DNA of 64,000 bases from Clostridia bacterium (GTDB lineage: Bacteria; Bacillota; Clostridia; Christensenellales; Aristaeellaceae). The notes under the pieces were generated by a model. The model had not been told where the DNA came from. It saw only the letters and a program-made list of their open reading frames with translations, and ran no database searches. Of the stretch, positions 26,798 through 35,486 are shown in pieces. The stretch spans positions 1-64,000 of the forward strand of contig JAFUCP010000029.1 in the NCBI GenBank assembly GCA_017459565.1. The letters are read 5' to 3'. Position numbers and translations under genes: made by a program. Numbering within the stretch: position 1 is the first letter of the stretch; each line of letters starts with the position of its first letter.

Positions 26798-27874
26798 ATG
26801 GCGTACCTGACGCTGAAAAACATCAACAAGATTTACCCCAATGGATTCCATGCCGTGCATAATTTCAACCTGGAAATTGAAAAGGGTGAATTTGTTGTTT
26901 TCGTGGGCCCTTCCGGTTGTGGAAAGTCGACGACGCTTCGCATGATCGCCGGGCTTGAGGATATCTCCAACGGCGAATTTCTGATCAACGGGCGCCGCGC
27001 CAATGAACTCGGCCCCAGAGAGCGTGAAATTGCCATGGTGTTCCAGAGCTACGCGCTATATCCCCAGATGACGGTTTATGACAACATCGCCTTTGGACTG
27101 ACGCTGCAGGGCGTGGACGAGGATGTCATTGAGGAGCGGGTCAATAATACCGCGCGGATCCTTGGCCTGACCGATTACCTGGACCGCCTGCCCCGCGCCC
27201 TTTCCGGTGGCCAGCGCCAGCGCGTCGCCATCGGCCGCGCCATCATCCGCAAGGTGGGCGTGTTTCTGATGGACGAACCGCTGAGCAACCTGGACGCGAA
27301 GCAGCGCGTGACCATGCGCTATGAGATTGCCCAGATTCATCGGAACACCGGCGCAACGACGATCTATGTCACCCACGATCAGACGGAGGCCATGACGCTG
27401 GCGGACCGCATCGTGGTGATGAAGGACGGCTATGTGCAGCAGGTCGGCACGCCCTATGAGCTGTATTTCCGTCCCGCAAACGTGTTCGTGGCGGGCTTCA
27501 TCGGGGAGCCGCCTATGAACTTCATTCGCGGCACCGTCAGAAACGGCGCGCTGAAATTCGGCGATACGCCGCTGGAGCTTTCAAGAAAATTCGCGGATAT
27601 CGCCAGGTATGAGGGCAAGGAAATCGTATTTGGCTTCCGGCCCGAGGCCATTCACCTGGGCGCCCGGGAGGATGCCTATGTGTTGACCAGCCGCGTGGAG
27701 CTTACGGAGATGCTGGGCGACAACACCAATGTATACATCCATTCCGGCGAGGACCAGGCCATATTGAAGGTCGATTCCCACGATACGCCTGAAACGGATG
27801 TGGATATCACCTTCTCCATCCCCATGGAGAGTGTCTATCTGTTTGATGGGGAAAACGAAAACGTGATCTGCTGA
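26798..27874 (+). CDS. Stand-alone sugar ABC importer ATPase (MsmX/UgpC type)
   Basis: This 358-residue ATPase has GPSGCGKST, LSGGQRQRVAIGRAI, VFLMDEPLSNLDAK and YVTHDQTEA, plus a C-terminal OB-type domain (GFRPEAIHLG). It has no permease genes of its own, which is typical of the multitasking MsmX ATPases that serve several sugar importers. It could also energise the pectin importer beside the dedicated ATPase at 23.5 kb. The ATG with GAGGAGG in front is chosen over upstream in-frame codons. Confidence 0.9.
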   Translation: MAYLTLKNINKIYPNGFHAVHNFNLEIEKGEFVVFVGPSGCGKSTTLRMIAGLEDISNGEFLINGRRANELGPREREIAMVFQSYALYPQMTVYDNIAFGLTLQGVDEDVIEERVNNTARILGLTDYLDRLPRALSGGQRQRVAIGRAIIRKVGVFLMDEPLSNLDAKQRVTMRYEIAQIHRNTGATTIYVTHDQTEAMTLADRIVVMKDGYVQQVGTPYELYFRPANVFVAGFIGEPPMNFIRGTVRNGALKFGDTPLELSRKFADIARYEGKEIVFGFRPEAIHLGAREDAYVLTSRVELTEMLGDNTNVYIHSGEDQAILKVDSHDTPETDVDITFSIPMESVYLFDGENENVIC

Positions 27875-27916
27875 TCGCGGCCAACCGGTAAAGACAGGTG
27901 AGCAATGCCCATGCCA

Positions 27917-27957
27917 ACGCGCGCGGCGCGCCGGAATGACCGGCATGCCGCGCGCGT
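27917..27957 (+). terminator. Long G+C-rich hairpin between ATPase and alanine racemase genes
   Basis: Arms of 18 bases (27917-27934 and 27940-27957) pair with only two central mismatches around AATGA. No T-tract follows, so it could be a weak terminator or a processing site. Confidence 0.6.
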
Positions 27958-28006
27958 CATCGTTGCGTTATCAAAACCATCCATGATAGTACAGGCGAGG
28001 TATATG

Positions 28007-29149
28007 ATGGATTACGAACAGGCCGCCAGCCGCTGCTGGCTGGAAATCGATCTTGACGCCGTAGAGGCAAACTACGCCTCCGCCGTGCGCCTGTGCGGCG
28101 AAGGCGTGCGGGTGATCTGCGTACTCAAGGGCAACGCCTATGGACTGGGCGCAGCGAAGCTGAGCCGCGTGCTGGCGGCGGCGGGCGCGGATCTGTTCGC
28201 CGTAGCGGAGCTGGGGGAGGCACTGGAGATCAAACGTGCCTGCGGGCGGGACGTGCTGGTGCTGGGGATGGTCGCTCCGGTGCAGCTGGACGCTGCAGTG
28301 CGCTGCGGTGTGATCTTTACGGCCTACTCCCTTCAGGCGGCGCAGGCGATCGATGCCGCCGCCGCGCGCGCCGGGACCGTTGCGCGCGTCCACCTGAAGC
28401 TGGATACAGGTATGCACCGACTGGGCCTCGATGCCGAGAGGGATATGGAGGATGCCTTGGTCATCTGCCGCTTGCCGCATATCAGGTTGGAGGGCTTGTT
28501 TACCCATCTGGCCCTGCGCACGCTGCAGGCGGACGCGGCGCAGATCGGTCGCTTCCTGTTCGCCAGAGACGCGCTGGTGAAGGCAGGCGTGGATTGCGGT
28601 ATGCTGCACGCATCGGACAGCATCGGCATGGTGCGCTATCCCGGATATCGCTTTGACGCCGTGCGCACTGGCGCATGGCTTTACGGCATGGTGCCCAGCC
28701 GCTATCCCAATTCAAACGGCGAGTGTCGAATGGCCCTGCGGCTGATGACGCGCGTGGTGCAGCTGCGCCGCGTAGCGGCGGGGGAATACGTAAGCTATGA
28801 CGAGGACCATCCGCTGTCACGTGACAGCGTCGTCGCCACGCTCTCGGCGGGCTACGCGGACGGCTATCCGAGGATCAACAACACCGGCGCGGTACAGGTG
28901 CGCGGATGCCGCGCGCCCATCGTGGGACTGACATGCATGGACCAGATGACGGTAGACGTGACCGATGTGCCCGGCGTTCAGACAGGGGACGCGGTGACGC
29001 TGATCGGCGACGGCATAGGCATCGCCGAGGTGGCGGATTGGGCGCATACCAATCGAAACGACCTGCTCTGCCGCTTTGGGCGCAGGGTGCCCAGGGTATA
29101 TATGCGCGGCGGGCTCGTGGATGAGGTAGAAGCCGTGGAACAAATTTGA
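28007..29149 (+). CDS. alr: Alanine racemase
   Basis: This 380-residue PLP enzyme converts L- and D-alanine for wall synthesis. VLKGNAYGLG carries the PLP lysine, and SAGYADGYPR carries the catalytic tyrosine of the second half. KLDTGMHRLG and GLFTHLA are typical. The glycine in NAYGLG matches the VanT/serine-racemase-like branch, so serine cannot be excluded as a substrate. GCGAGG precedes two adjacent ATG codons (28004 and 28007); the second has the better spacing. LD-carboxypeptidase follows, fitting a role in wall turnover. Confidence 0.88.
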   Translation: MDYEQAASRCWLEIDLDAVEANYASAVRLCGEGVRVICVLKGNAYGLGAAKLSRVLAAAGADLFAVAELGEALEIKRACGRDVLVLGMVAPVQLDAAVRCGVIFTAYSLQAAQAIDAAAARAGTVARVHLKLDTGMHRLGLDAERDMEDALVICRLPHIRLEGLFTHLALRTLQADAAQIGRFLFARDALVKAGVDCGMLHASDSIGMVRYPGYRFDAVRTGAWLYGMVPSRYPNSNGECRMALRLMTRVVQLRRVAAGEYVSYDEDHPLSRDSVVATLSAGYADGYPRINNTGAVQVRGCRAPIVGLTCMDQMTVDVTDVPGVQTGDAVTLIGDGIGIAEVADWAHTNRNDLLCRFGRRVPRVYMRGGLVDEVEAVEQI

Positions 29150-29167
29150 GCAGAAGGAGAGAAATCG

Positions 29168-30103
29168 ATGATCAAGCCGAAGCCGCTTCACAGGGGCGAT
29201 ACGATTGGACTGGTGGGCATATCCGGCGCGCTGCAAAAGCCGGAGGAAAAGTATCCGAAAATGATGGAGGCCATCGAGAAGATGGGCTATAAGGCCATCG
29301 TGGCGGACAGCTGCCTTGAAAAATACGGCTATCTTTCCGGCACCGACGCCTCCAGGGCAAAGGGCCTCAACCAGATGTTCGCGGACGACCGGGTGGACGC
29401 CGTGGTATGTATGCGCGGCGGCTATGGCGTGGCGCGCATGTTGGATCTGGTGGACTTTGACGTGATCCGCGCAAACCCTAAGATCATGCTGGGTTATTCG
29501 GATATCACGGCGCTGCATACGGCCATCCACCAAAAAGTTGGCATGGTGACCTTCCACGGCCCGATGCCCTCTACCAGCTGGATCAGCTTTGACGCCTATA
29601 CCCGCGACAGCATGGTGCGCGCGCTGACTTCCACAAGCCCCCTGGGAATCATGAGCAACCCGGAGGGGGTGGAGCCGAAGTGCATCGTTCCCGGGCGCTG
29701 CGAGGGGCAGCTGGTGGGAGGCAACCTGTCGCTGATCGCCTCCGCTTGCGGCACGCCCTACGCGCTGGATGTGACCGGCAAGGTGCTGGTTCTGGAGGAT
29801 ATCGGGGAGTATATCTACCGGCTGGATTCCATGCTTACGCAGCTGAGGCAGGCAGGCATGTTCGCCGCCTGCGCCGGAGTGGTGCTGGGGGGCTTCACCA
29901 ATTGTAATGAGGAATATGAGGATTACGCCCTGCACCTTGAGGATATCATCAGGGATATTATCGTCCCGGCGGGCAAGCCGGTGCTGGCGAATATGTCCAT
30001 CGGGCACATGGATACCAAGATGACCATACCGCTGGGTGTAAATTGCGTGCTGGATGCCACCGCCGGAACGCTTACCATTACCGAGTCGGCGCTGTCTGAA
30101 TAG
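29168..30103 (+). CDS. LD-carboxypeptidase (S66 family, LdcA/MccF type)
   Basis: The 311-residue protein belongs to the S66 serine peptidases that remove terminal D-alanine from murein tetrapeptides or cleave microcin C7-like compounds. The nucleophile elbow GYSDITALH, the acid-region EDIGEYIYRLDSML and the late SIGHMDTKMTIPLG fit the Ser-Glu-His triad. The neighbours alanine racemase, M20 amidohydrolase and a peptide importer support peptidoglycan-peptide recycling rather than microcin immunity. Confidence 0.85.
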   Translation: MIKPKPLHRGDTIGLVGISGALQKPEEKYPKMMEAIEKMGYKAIVADSCLEKYGYLSGTDASRAKGLNQMFADDRVDAVVCMRGGYGVARMLDLVDFDVIRANPKIMLGYSDITALHTAIHQKVGMVTFHGPMPSTSWISFDAYTRDSMVRALTSTSPLGIMSNPEGVEPKCIVPGRCEGQLVGGNLSLIASACGTPYALDVTGKVLVLEDIGEYIYRLDSMLTQLRQAGMFAACAGVVLGGFTNCNEEYEDYALHLEDIIRDIIVPAGKPVLANMSIGHMDTKMTIPLGVNCVLDATAGTLTITESALSE

Positions 30104-30116
30104 CGCGCATGATAAC

Positions 30117-30160
30117 AAAGCGCAAAAAATCCGCCTGTTTTCGGCGGATTCTTTGCGCTT
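30117..30160. terminator. Bidirectional terminator
   Basis: AAAGCGCAAAAAATCCGCC pairs with GGCGGATTCTTTGCGCTT around TGTTTTC, with A/T-rich arms on both sides. It separates the convergent LD-carboxypeptidase and M20 genes and can stop transcripts from either side. Confidence 0.9.
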
Positions 30161-30171
30161 GAAATGAACGT

Positions 30172-31344
30172 TTATTCCAACATCCCCATTCGGTCCAGCA
30201 CCAGCGCGCACTGCATGGCGACACCTATGGGCAGGCAGCGCTCGTCGGGCACGAGGTCCTTGCTGTGCAAGCTCGGGGCGGGCAGACTTGCGGAGCAGCC
30301 CAGGTGCCAGAAGGCTCCGGGGACCTTTTCCACAAAGTAGGAAAAATCCTCGCCGCCCATGCTGGGCTCCTCGCGCAGCTGGGCGTTTTCGGGCCCCAGC
30401 AGCTCAGCGCCCAGGCGCAGCACGCGGGCAGCCTCATCCGGGGTGTTCATGAGGGCGCTGTAACCGGTGATGATCTCCACATCGACCTTCGCACCGCAGG
30501 CGGCGGCCACGCCTTCGCAGACCTGGCGTATCCGCGCCTTGAGCAATTCCCGCAGGGCGGGGTCCGCCGTGCGCAACGTGCCCTCAATGCGCACGACGTC
30601 ACACATGATGTTGCGGGCTTCGCCACCGCGAATGGTGCCCAGGGACAGCGCCGCGGGCTTGAGGGGGTCCGCACTGCGGGAAACGACGGTTTGCAGCGCC
30701 GTAATCATTTGCGCCGCGCAAACGATGGCGTCAATGCCCGTGTGGGGTCGGGCCGCGTGGCCGGAAATGCCCCGCACGGTGATGTTGATCTCATCCGTAG
30801 AGCCGTTCAGACAGCCAGGACGGGTGTCGATCTGTCCCACGGTCATGTATGGCTGCACATGCAGGCCGTAGACCGCGTCCACGCCCTCCAGCACGCCTGC
30901 GGCCACCATCGGCTCAGCGCCGCCCAGCGTCTCCTCCGCCGGCTGAAACAACAGGCGCACGTTGCCGCACAGTTCATTTTTCATGCCGAAAAGCAGGCGG
31001 GATGCGGCCAGCAGCACGGTCATGTGCATGTCGTGGCCACAGGCGTGCATCCAGCCGTCATGCTCAGAGCGGAAGGGACAGCCCTCCGGCTCCTGTATGG
31101 GCAGGGCGTCGATATCCGCCCGCAGAGCCACGGTGGGGCCGGGGAGCGCGCCCGCGATATCGCCGACGACCCAGGTTCGGTGGGTGGAATAGGGGATGCC
31201 CAGATTGTCGAGGGTTTGCTTGATGAAGGCCTGGGTCTTGTATTCCTCAAAGCCGTTTTCCGGGATGCGGTGCAGCGAGCGGCGCACCCGGACGGTCCAG
31301 TCCTGGATGGACTGTGCCTGTTCATATAGCTCGTGAATGTTCAT
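30172..31344 (-). CDS. M20-family amidohydrolase (aminoacylase/carboxypeptidase type)
   Basis: This 390-residue zinc peptidase-like enzyme hydrolyses N-acyl amino acids or small peptides. ADIDALPI, HACGHDMHMTVLL, LFQPAEET and SMGGEDFSYF are the metal and catalytic motifs. It is the last gene of a minus-strand operon with an Opp/Dpp importer, so it probably processes an imported peptide. The ATG at 31344 has AAAGGAC in front; the upstream TTG frame extension has no ribosome site. Confidence 0.88.
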   Translation of the reverse strand: MNIHELYEQAQSIQDWTVRVRRSLHRIPENGFEEYKTQAFIKQTLDNLGIPYSTHRTWVVGDIAGALPGPTVALRADIDALPIQEPEGCPFRSEHDGWMHACGHDMHMTVLLAASRLLFGMKNELCGNVRLLFQPAEETLGGAEPMVAAGVLEGVDAVYGLHVQPYMTVGQIDTRPGCLNGSTDEINITVRGISGHAARPHTGIDAIVCAAQMITALQTVVSRSADPLKPAALSLGTIRGGEARNIMCDVVRIEGTLRTADPALRELLKARIRQVCEGVAAACGAKVDVEIITGYSALMNTPDEAARVLRLGAELLGPENAQLREEPSMGGEDFSYFVEKVPGAFWHLGCSASLPAPSLHSKDLVPDERCLPIGVAMQCALVLDRMGMLE

Positions 31345-31368
31345 GCGATGTCCTTTCAAGTATTCCGT

Positions 31369-32337
31369 TCAGTTCATCAGATGGCAGGCCACCCAGTGCC
31401 CCGGCGCGACCTCGCGCATTTCCGGGTTCTTTTCGGTGCAGGCCTTCATGCAGTGGCGGCACCGGCTGGCAAAGGGACAGCCGGCGGGCGGGTCGATGGG
31501 CTGGGGCACGTCGCCCTGCAGCACAATGCGGTTGGACTGCTCTGCCAAATCGGGGTCTGCGATGGGCACGGCGGACATGAGCGCCTGCGTATAGGGGTGC
31601 TGCATGTTGGAGTAAAGCTCCTGGGCGGACGCCAGCTCCACCATATGGCCCAGGTACATCACGCCCACGCGGTGGGAAATGTGCCGCACCATGGAAAGAT
31701 CATGACTGACGAACAGGTAGGTAATGCCCAGGCTGTCCTGCAATTCCTCCAGCATATTGATCACCTGGGCCTGTATGGACACGTCCAGAGCGGAAATCGG
31801 CTCGTCGCACACGATGAATTCCGGACGCATGGCCAGCGCGCGGGCGATGCCAATGCGCTGGCGCTGGCCACCGGAGAACTCATGGGGATAGCGGTTCAGG
31901 TGATCCTTCTTGAGCCCGACTTGCTCCACCAGCTCCGCGACGCGGGCGGTGATTTCATCCTGGACTGCACCCTGCAGCCGCATGGGCTCCCCGATGATGC
32001 TGGAGACGGTCATGCGCGGGTTCAGTGAAGCATAGGGGTCCTGAAAGATCATCTGCATCCTGCGGCGATAGGGCATAACGGCCTTCTCGTCCAGCGGCGC
32101 AATGTCCTCGCCCCGGTACAGAATCTGTCCGTCCGTGGGTTTGTACAGCCGCACCAGAGTGCGGCCCACCGTGGTCTTGCCACAGCCCGATTCGCCCACG
32201 AGTCCGAAGGTTTCTCCGGGGAACAGGTCAAAGCTCACGTCGTCCACGGCCTTAAGCTGCCTGCGCTTTGCAAACAGGGATGTGCCCACGGGGAAGTACA
32301 TCTTCAAATTGCGAACTTGAATCAGCGGTTCCGCCAT
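31369..32337 (-). CDS. oppF: Oligopeptide ABC importer ATPase, OppF/DppF type
   Basis: This 322-residue ATPase has GESGCGKTT, FSGGQRQRIGIAR and a Walker B FIVCDEPISALD. The C-terminal oligopeptide-transporter region holds a cysteine group (CPFASRCRHCMKAC). It starts two bases after the OppD stop, with GGGAGG inside the end of the previous gene. The frame runs open much further upstream, but only as antisense noise over OppD. Confidence 0.92.
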   Translation of the reverse strand: MAEPLIQVRNLKMYFPVGTSLFAKRRQLKAVDDVSFDLFPGETFGLVGESGCGKTTVGRTLVRLYKPTDGQILYRGEDIAPLDEKAVMPYRRRMQMIFQDPYASLNPRMTVSSIIGEPMRLQGAVQDEITARVAELVEQVGLKKDHLNRYPHEFSGGQRQRIGIARALAMRPEFIVCDEPISALDVSIQAQVINMLEELQDSLGITYLFVSHDLSMVRHISHRVGVMYLGHMVELASAQELYSNMQHPYTQALMSAVPIADPDLAEQSNRIVLQGDVPQPIDPPAGCPFASRCRHCMKACTEKNPEMREVAPGHWVACHLMN

Positions 32338-32339
32338 AG

Positions 32340-33332
32340 TCAAACCTCCCTTGCAACCTTGGGCGCTTTGGGGTGCATCAAGTGACAGGATACGGCATGG
32401 GTGTCCGAAAGCACCGTCCTGGGCGGCATGTATTCCCGGCACACTGGCATACAGTATCGGCAGCGCGGCGCGAAGGGACAGCCCTTGGGCGGCATCAGCA
32501 TGTCCGGCGGCGTGCCCTTGATGGGAATCAGCTTTTCCTCCGGGTCGCCGTTGATCCTGGGAATCGAATTCAGAAGTCCCCAGGTGTAAGGGTGCTTCGG
32601 CGCGTAGAAGATTTCCCGTGCGGTGCCCTCCTCGCAGATGGTGCCGCCATACATCACCAGGATGCGGCTGCACATGCTGGCGATCACGCCGAGGTCGTGG
32701 GTGATCATGATGATGGAGGTCTGCGTGGTTTGCTTCAGATGGTTCAGAAGATCCAGAATCTGGGCCTGTATGGTCACGTCCAGCGCCGTGGTGGGCTCGT
32801 CTGCAATCACCATCTTCGGCCCGCAGGCGACGGCGATGGCGATCATCACCCGCTGGCGCAGGCCGCCGGACAGCTCATGGGGATACTGCTTCAGCCGCGC
32901 TTCGGGGTTGGGAATCTCCACCTGTCTTAACAGCTCCAGCGCCCTTGCGCGGGCCTGCGCCTTGCGCATATTGCGGTGTATCCTGAGCGGCTCGGTCAGC
33001 TGGCTCTCCACTGTAAACAGCGGGTTCAAGCTGGTCATGGGGTCCTGAAAGATCATGCCGATCTCGCTGCCGTGCATGGCCCGCAGCTCCCGGGGACTCA
33101 ACTGTGTCATCTCCCGGCCGTCAAAGCGGATAGAGTCGGCGGTAATGGCTGCGTAATTGGGCAAAAGCCCCATCACAGACAGCATGGTCACGCTCTTGCC
33201 GGAGCCGGATTCGCCCACGATACCCACGGATTCGCCCTGATCGACATGGAACGATATGCCGCGCACAGCCTGCACCGTGCCCACCCCGATACTGAACGAG
33301 GTATTCAGATTATTGACTTCCAACAGCTTCAT
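32340..33332 (-). CDS. oppD: Oligopeptide ABC importer ATPase, OppD/DppD type
   Basis: This 330-residue ATPase has GESGSGKSV, LSGGLRQRVMIA and MVIADEPTTALD. It carries the same C-terminal cysteine-rich region as OppF (CPFAPRCRYCMPVC). It pairs with OppF to energise the peptide importer. GGAGGCGGGACG precedes its ATG. Confidence 0.92.
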   Translation of the reverse strand: MKLLEVNNLNTSFSIGVGTVQAVRGISFHVDQGESVGIVGESGSGKSVTMLSVMGLLPNYAAITADSIRFDGREMTQLSPRELRAMHGSEIGMIFQDPMTSLNPLFTVESQLTEPLRIHRNMRKAQARARALELLRQVEIPNPEARLKQYPHELSGGLRQRVMIAIAVACGPKMVIADEPTTALDVTIQAQILDLLNHLKQTTQTSIIMITHDLGVIASMCSRILVMYGGTICEEGTAREIFYAPKHPYTWGLLNSIPRINGDPEEKLIPIKGTPPDMLMPPKGCPFAPRCRYCMPVCREYMPPRTVLSDTHAVSCHLMHPKAPKVAREV

Positions 33333-33344
33333 CGTCCCGCCTCC

Positions 33345-34289
33345 TTACTTCTTGAGCCTCGGGTCCAGGGCGTCCCGCAGACCGTCGCCGATAAAGTTGA
33401 ACGAGAACATGGTCACGCAGATGGCCAGCACGGGGAACAGCATCAGATGCGGGTACATCTGCATGACGGGGATGGCCGCGTTGGCCAGCGAGCCCCAGGA
33501 GGCCATGGGGGCCTGTATGCCGATGCCAAGGAAGGACAGGAACGCTTCTGAGAAGATGGCGTTGGGAATCAAAAAGGCGGTGGAGACGATAATGGGGCCC
33601 ATGGCGTTGGGCACCAGGTGATGGATCAGCAGATGCCAGGTGTTCGCGCCGCAAAGCCTGCTGGCCAGCACGTATTCGGAGTGCTTCAGGTGCATGACCT
33701 CGCTGCGCACCACGCGGGCCGTGCCGATCCAGCTGGTAAAGCACAGCGCCAGGATGACAGAGCCCACGTTGGAACCGAAAATCAGCATGATCAGCACGAT
33801 GTACAGCAGGCTGGGAAGGCTCGAAAGGATATCCACAATGCGCATCATGACCATGTCCGCGCGCCCGCCGATGTAGCCCGACAGGCCGCCATAGACGATG
33901 CCGATCACAAAGTTGATGGCGGCGGCGATGAAGCCGATGGACAGCGATATCCGCGCGCCGTACATGATGCGTATGAACTGGTCGCGGCCCAGCTGGTCGG
34001 TGCCGCAGGGATGGACCAGACTTGGCCCGCTGTTCATGTTCAAATAATCCGCGCCGTCATAGGTATAGGGGGAAACCAAGGGCATGACGATGCACAGCAC
34101 GGTCATGATGAGAATCACAATCAGCCCCGCCAGGGCGAGCCTGTCTTTGCGAAAGCGCTGCCAAACGTCCTGCCAGTAGGTGATGCTGGGGCGGGCGATC
34201 TCCTCCGCGAGGGTATCGTCCGCGCCGATGACAAACATTTCATCGGGCAGGGAAGCGTAGGTTTGAGTATCCGGGATGGTATTGTTCAC
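33345..34289 (-). CDS. oppC: Oligopeptide ABC importer permease, OppC/DppC type
   Basis: The 314-residue permease has a long hydrophilic N-terminus (about 75 residues), then LALAGLIVILIMTVLCIVM and five further helices. The cytoplasmic loop reads EYVLASRLCGANTWHLLIHHLVPN. The GTG start has GGGAGG nine bases upstream. The frame remains open to 34370 without a ribosome site. Confidence 0.9.
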   Translation of the reverse strand: MNNTIPDTQTYASLPDEMFVIGADDTLAEEIARPSITYWQDVWQRFRKDRLALAGLIVILIMTVLCIVMPLVSPYTYDGADYLNMNSGPSLVHPCGTDQLGRDQFIRIMYGARISLSIGFIAAAINFVIGIVYGGLSGYIGGRADMVMMRIVDILSSLPSLLYIVLIMLIFGSNVGSVILALCFTSWIGTARVVRSEVMHLKHSEYVLASRLCGANTWHLLIHHLVPNAMGPIIVSTAFLIPNAIFSEAFLSFLGIGIQAPMASWGSLANAAIPVMQMYPHLMLFPVLAICVTMFSFNFIGDGLRDALDPRLKK

Positions 34290-34306
34290 GCGGTTGTCCT
34301 CCCTTC

Positions 34307-35230
34307 TCAGGCGTTGAGGCGGACGCGGGGATCCACGATGGCCAGCAGTATATCGCTGATCAGATTGCAAATGACCACGAACATGCCGTAAAAGATCACA
34401 ATGCCCATGATCATGGTGTAATCGCGGTCTGAAATGCTGCGCACGAAGTAGTAGCCCAAGCCGGGAATGGCGAAGCGGCTCTCCACAATGAAGGAGCCGG
34501 TGAGCAGCCCGGCCACCAGCGGGCCGAGGTAGGTGATCACCGGAGTCAGCGCGTTTTTGAGGGCGTGCTTGGCTACCACCATGAGTTCGCTGACGCCCTT
34601 TGCCCGGGCGGTGCGCACATAGTCCTGCTCAAGCGCCTCCAGCATGGAGGAGCGCGTCTGCCGGGCGATATAGGCGATGGGGTTCAGGGAAAGGCACAAC
34701 ACCGGCAGTATGTAGCACAGCCAGCTGTCCAGCCCGTAGGTGGGCAGCCAGTTCAGCTTGGCCGAAAACAGATAGCTGAGCAGCAGAGAAACCACGAACA
34801 CGGGTACCGAGATGCCGATGGTGGCAAATGCCAGCGTGGCCATGTCGGCGACCTTGCCGCGGTGGATGGCGGCCAGCAGTCCCAGGGGGATGCCGATGAG
34901 CAGCGAAAAGACGACCGCCAAACCACCCACCATCGCGGAGTTGGGGAAGTGGCCGCTGATCTTTTCATTTACGGTGCCCACGGTCTTGTAGCTGATGCCC
35001 AGGTCGCCGTGGAGCAGGTTGTTCCAATAGCTCAGGTACTGCTTCCAAACAGGCTCATCCAGTCCGTAGCTGGCGGCAATGCGCTCCAGCACCTCCACGG
35101 GCACGTTCTTTTCCTCGGAGGGGCTGAAGGGCCCGCCGGGCATGGCGTGCATCATGAAGAAGGCGACGGTGATCAACACCACCATCGTCAGCACGCCGGC
35201 CAGCAGCCGCTTGCAGATGTATTTCAGCAT
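34307..35230 (-). CDS. oppB: Oligopeptide ABC importer permease, OppB/DppB type
   Basis: This 307-residue permease has six helices and the family loop QDYVRTARAKGVSELMVVAKHALKNA in its second half. It is the first gene of the minus-strand B-C-D-F operon. The ATG at 35230 lies behind GGGAGTGAG; a GTG three codons earlier is part of that site. Confidence 0.9.
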   Translation of the reverse strand: MLKYICKRLLAGVLTMVVLITVAFFMMHAMPGGPFSPSEEKNVPVEVLERIAASYGLDEPVWKQYLSYWNNLLHGDLGISYKTVGTVNEKISGHFPNSAMVGGLAVVFSLLIGIPLGLLAAIHRGKVADMATLAFATIGISVPVFVVSLLLSYLFSAKLNWLPTYGLDSWLCYILPVLCLSLNPIAYIARQTRSSMLEALEQDYVRTARAKGVSELMVVAKHALKNALTPVITYLGPLVAGLLTGSFIVESRFAIPGLGYYFVRSISDRDYTMIMGIVIFYGMFVVICNLISDILLAIVDPRVRLNA

Positions 35231-35280
35231 GTTTCTCACTCCCAGACGAAACAGGATTGTGACAAAAATATACCGTTCCT

Positions 35281-35310
35281 ATTTTACACCCTATTGTCGT
35301 TGAAATGCAA
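35281..35310 (-). promoter_or_regulatory. Promoter of the oppBCDF operon
   Basis: On the minus strand TTGCAT (35310-35305) and TAAAAT (35286-35281) are 18 bases apart, about 50 bases before the OppB start. Confidence 0.55.
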
Positions 35311-35371
35311 TGTAAAACGGTAGAATTTGCATTTTTAACACAATATATCATTTAATCTGGCAAAATATTGA

Positions 35372-35389
35372 ATTAACGCAAGTGTTAAT
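35372..35389. promoter_or_regulatory. Inverted repeat between divergent opp promoters
   Basis: ATTAAC, six bases, GTTAAT form an 18-base inverted repeat just upstream of the -35 of the binding-protein gene. It sits between the two divergent opp transcripts and is a candidate operator for a shared regulator. Confidence 0.4.
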
Positions 35390-35403
35390 ATTCGCGGAAT
35401 TGC

Positions 35404-35432
35404 TTGACAGCGGCACAAAACCTATATAATAT
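35404..35432 (+). promoter_or_regulatory. Promoter of the peptide-binding protein gene
   Basis: TTGACA (35404-35409) is followed by an A+T-rich run with TATAAT at 35425-35430 (15 bases) and TAATAT at 35427-35432 (17 bases). Either could be the -10. Confidence 0.75.
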
Positions 35433-35486
35433 AAGAATTGGACCCGCTTTTGACACGGGTGTGAACACAACAAGGAGGTTTGTGAG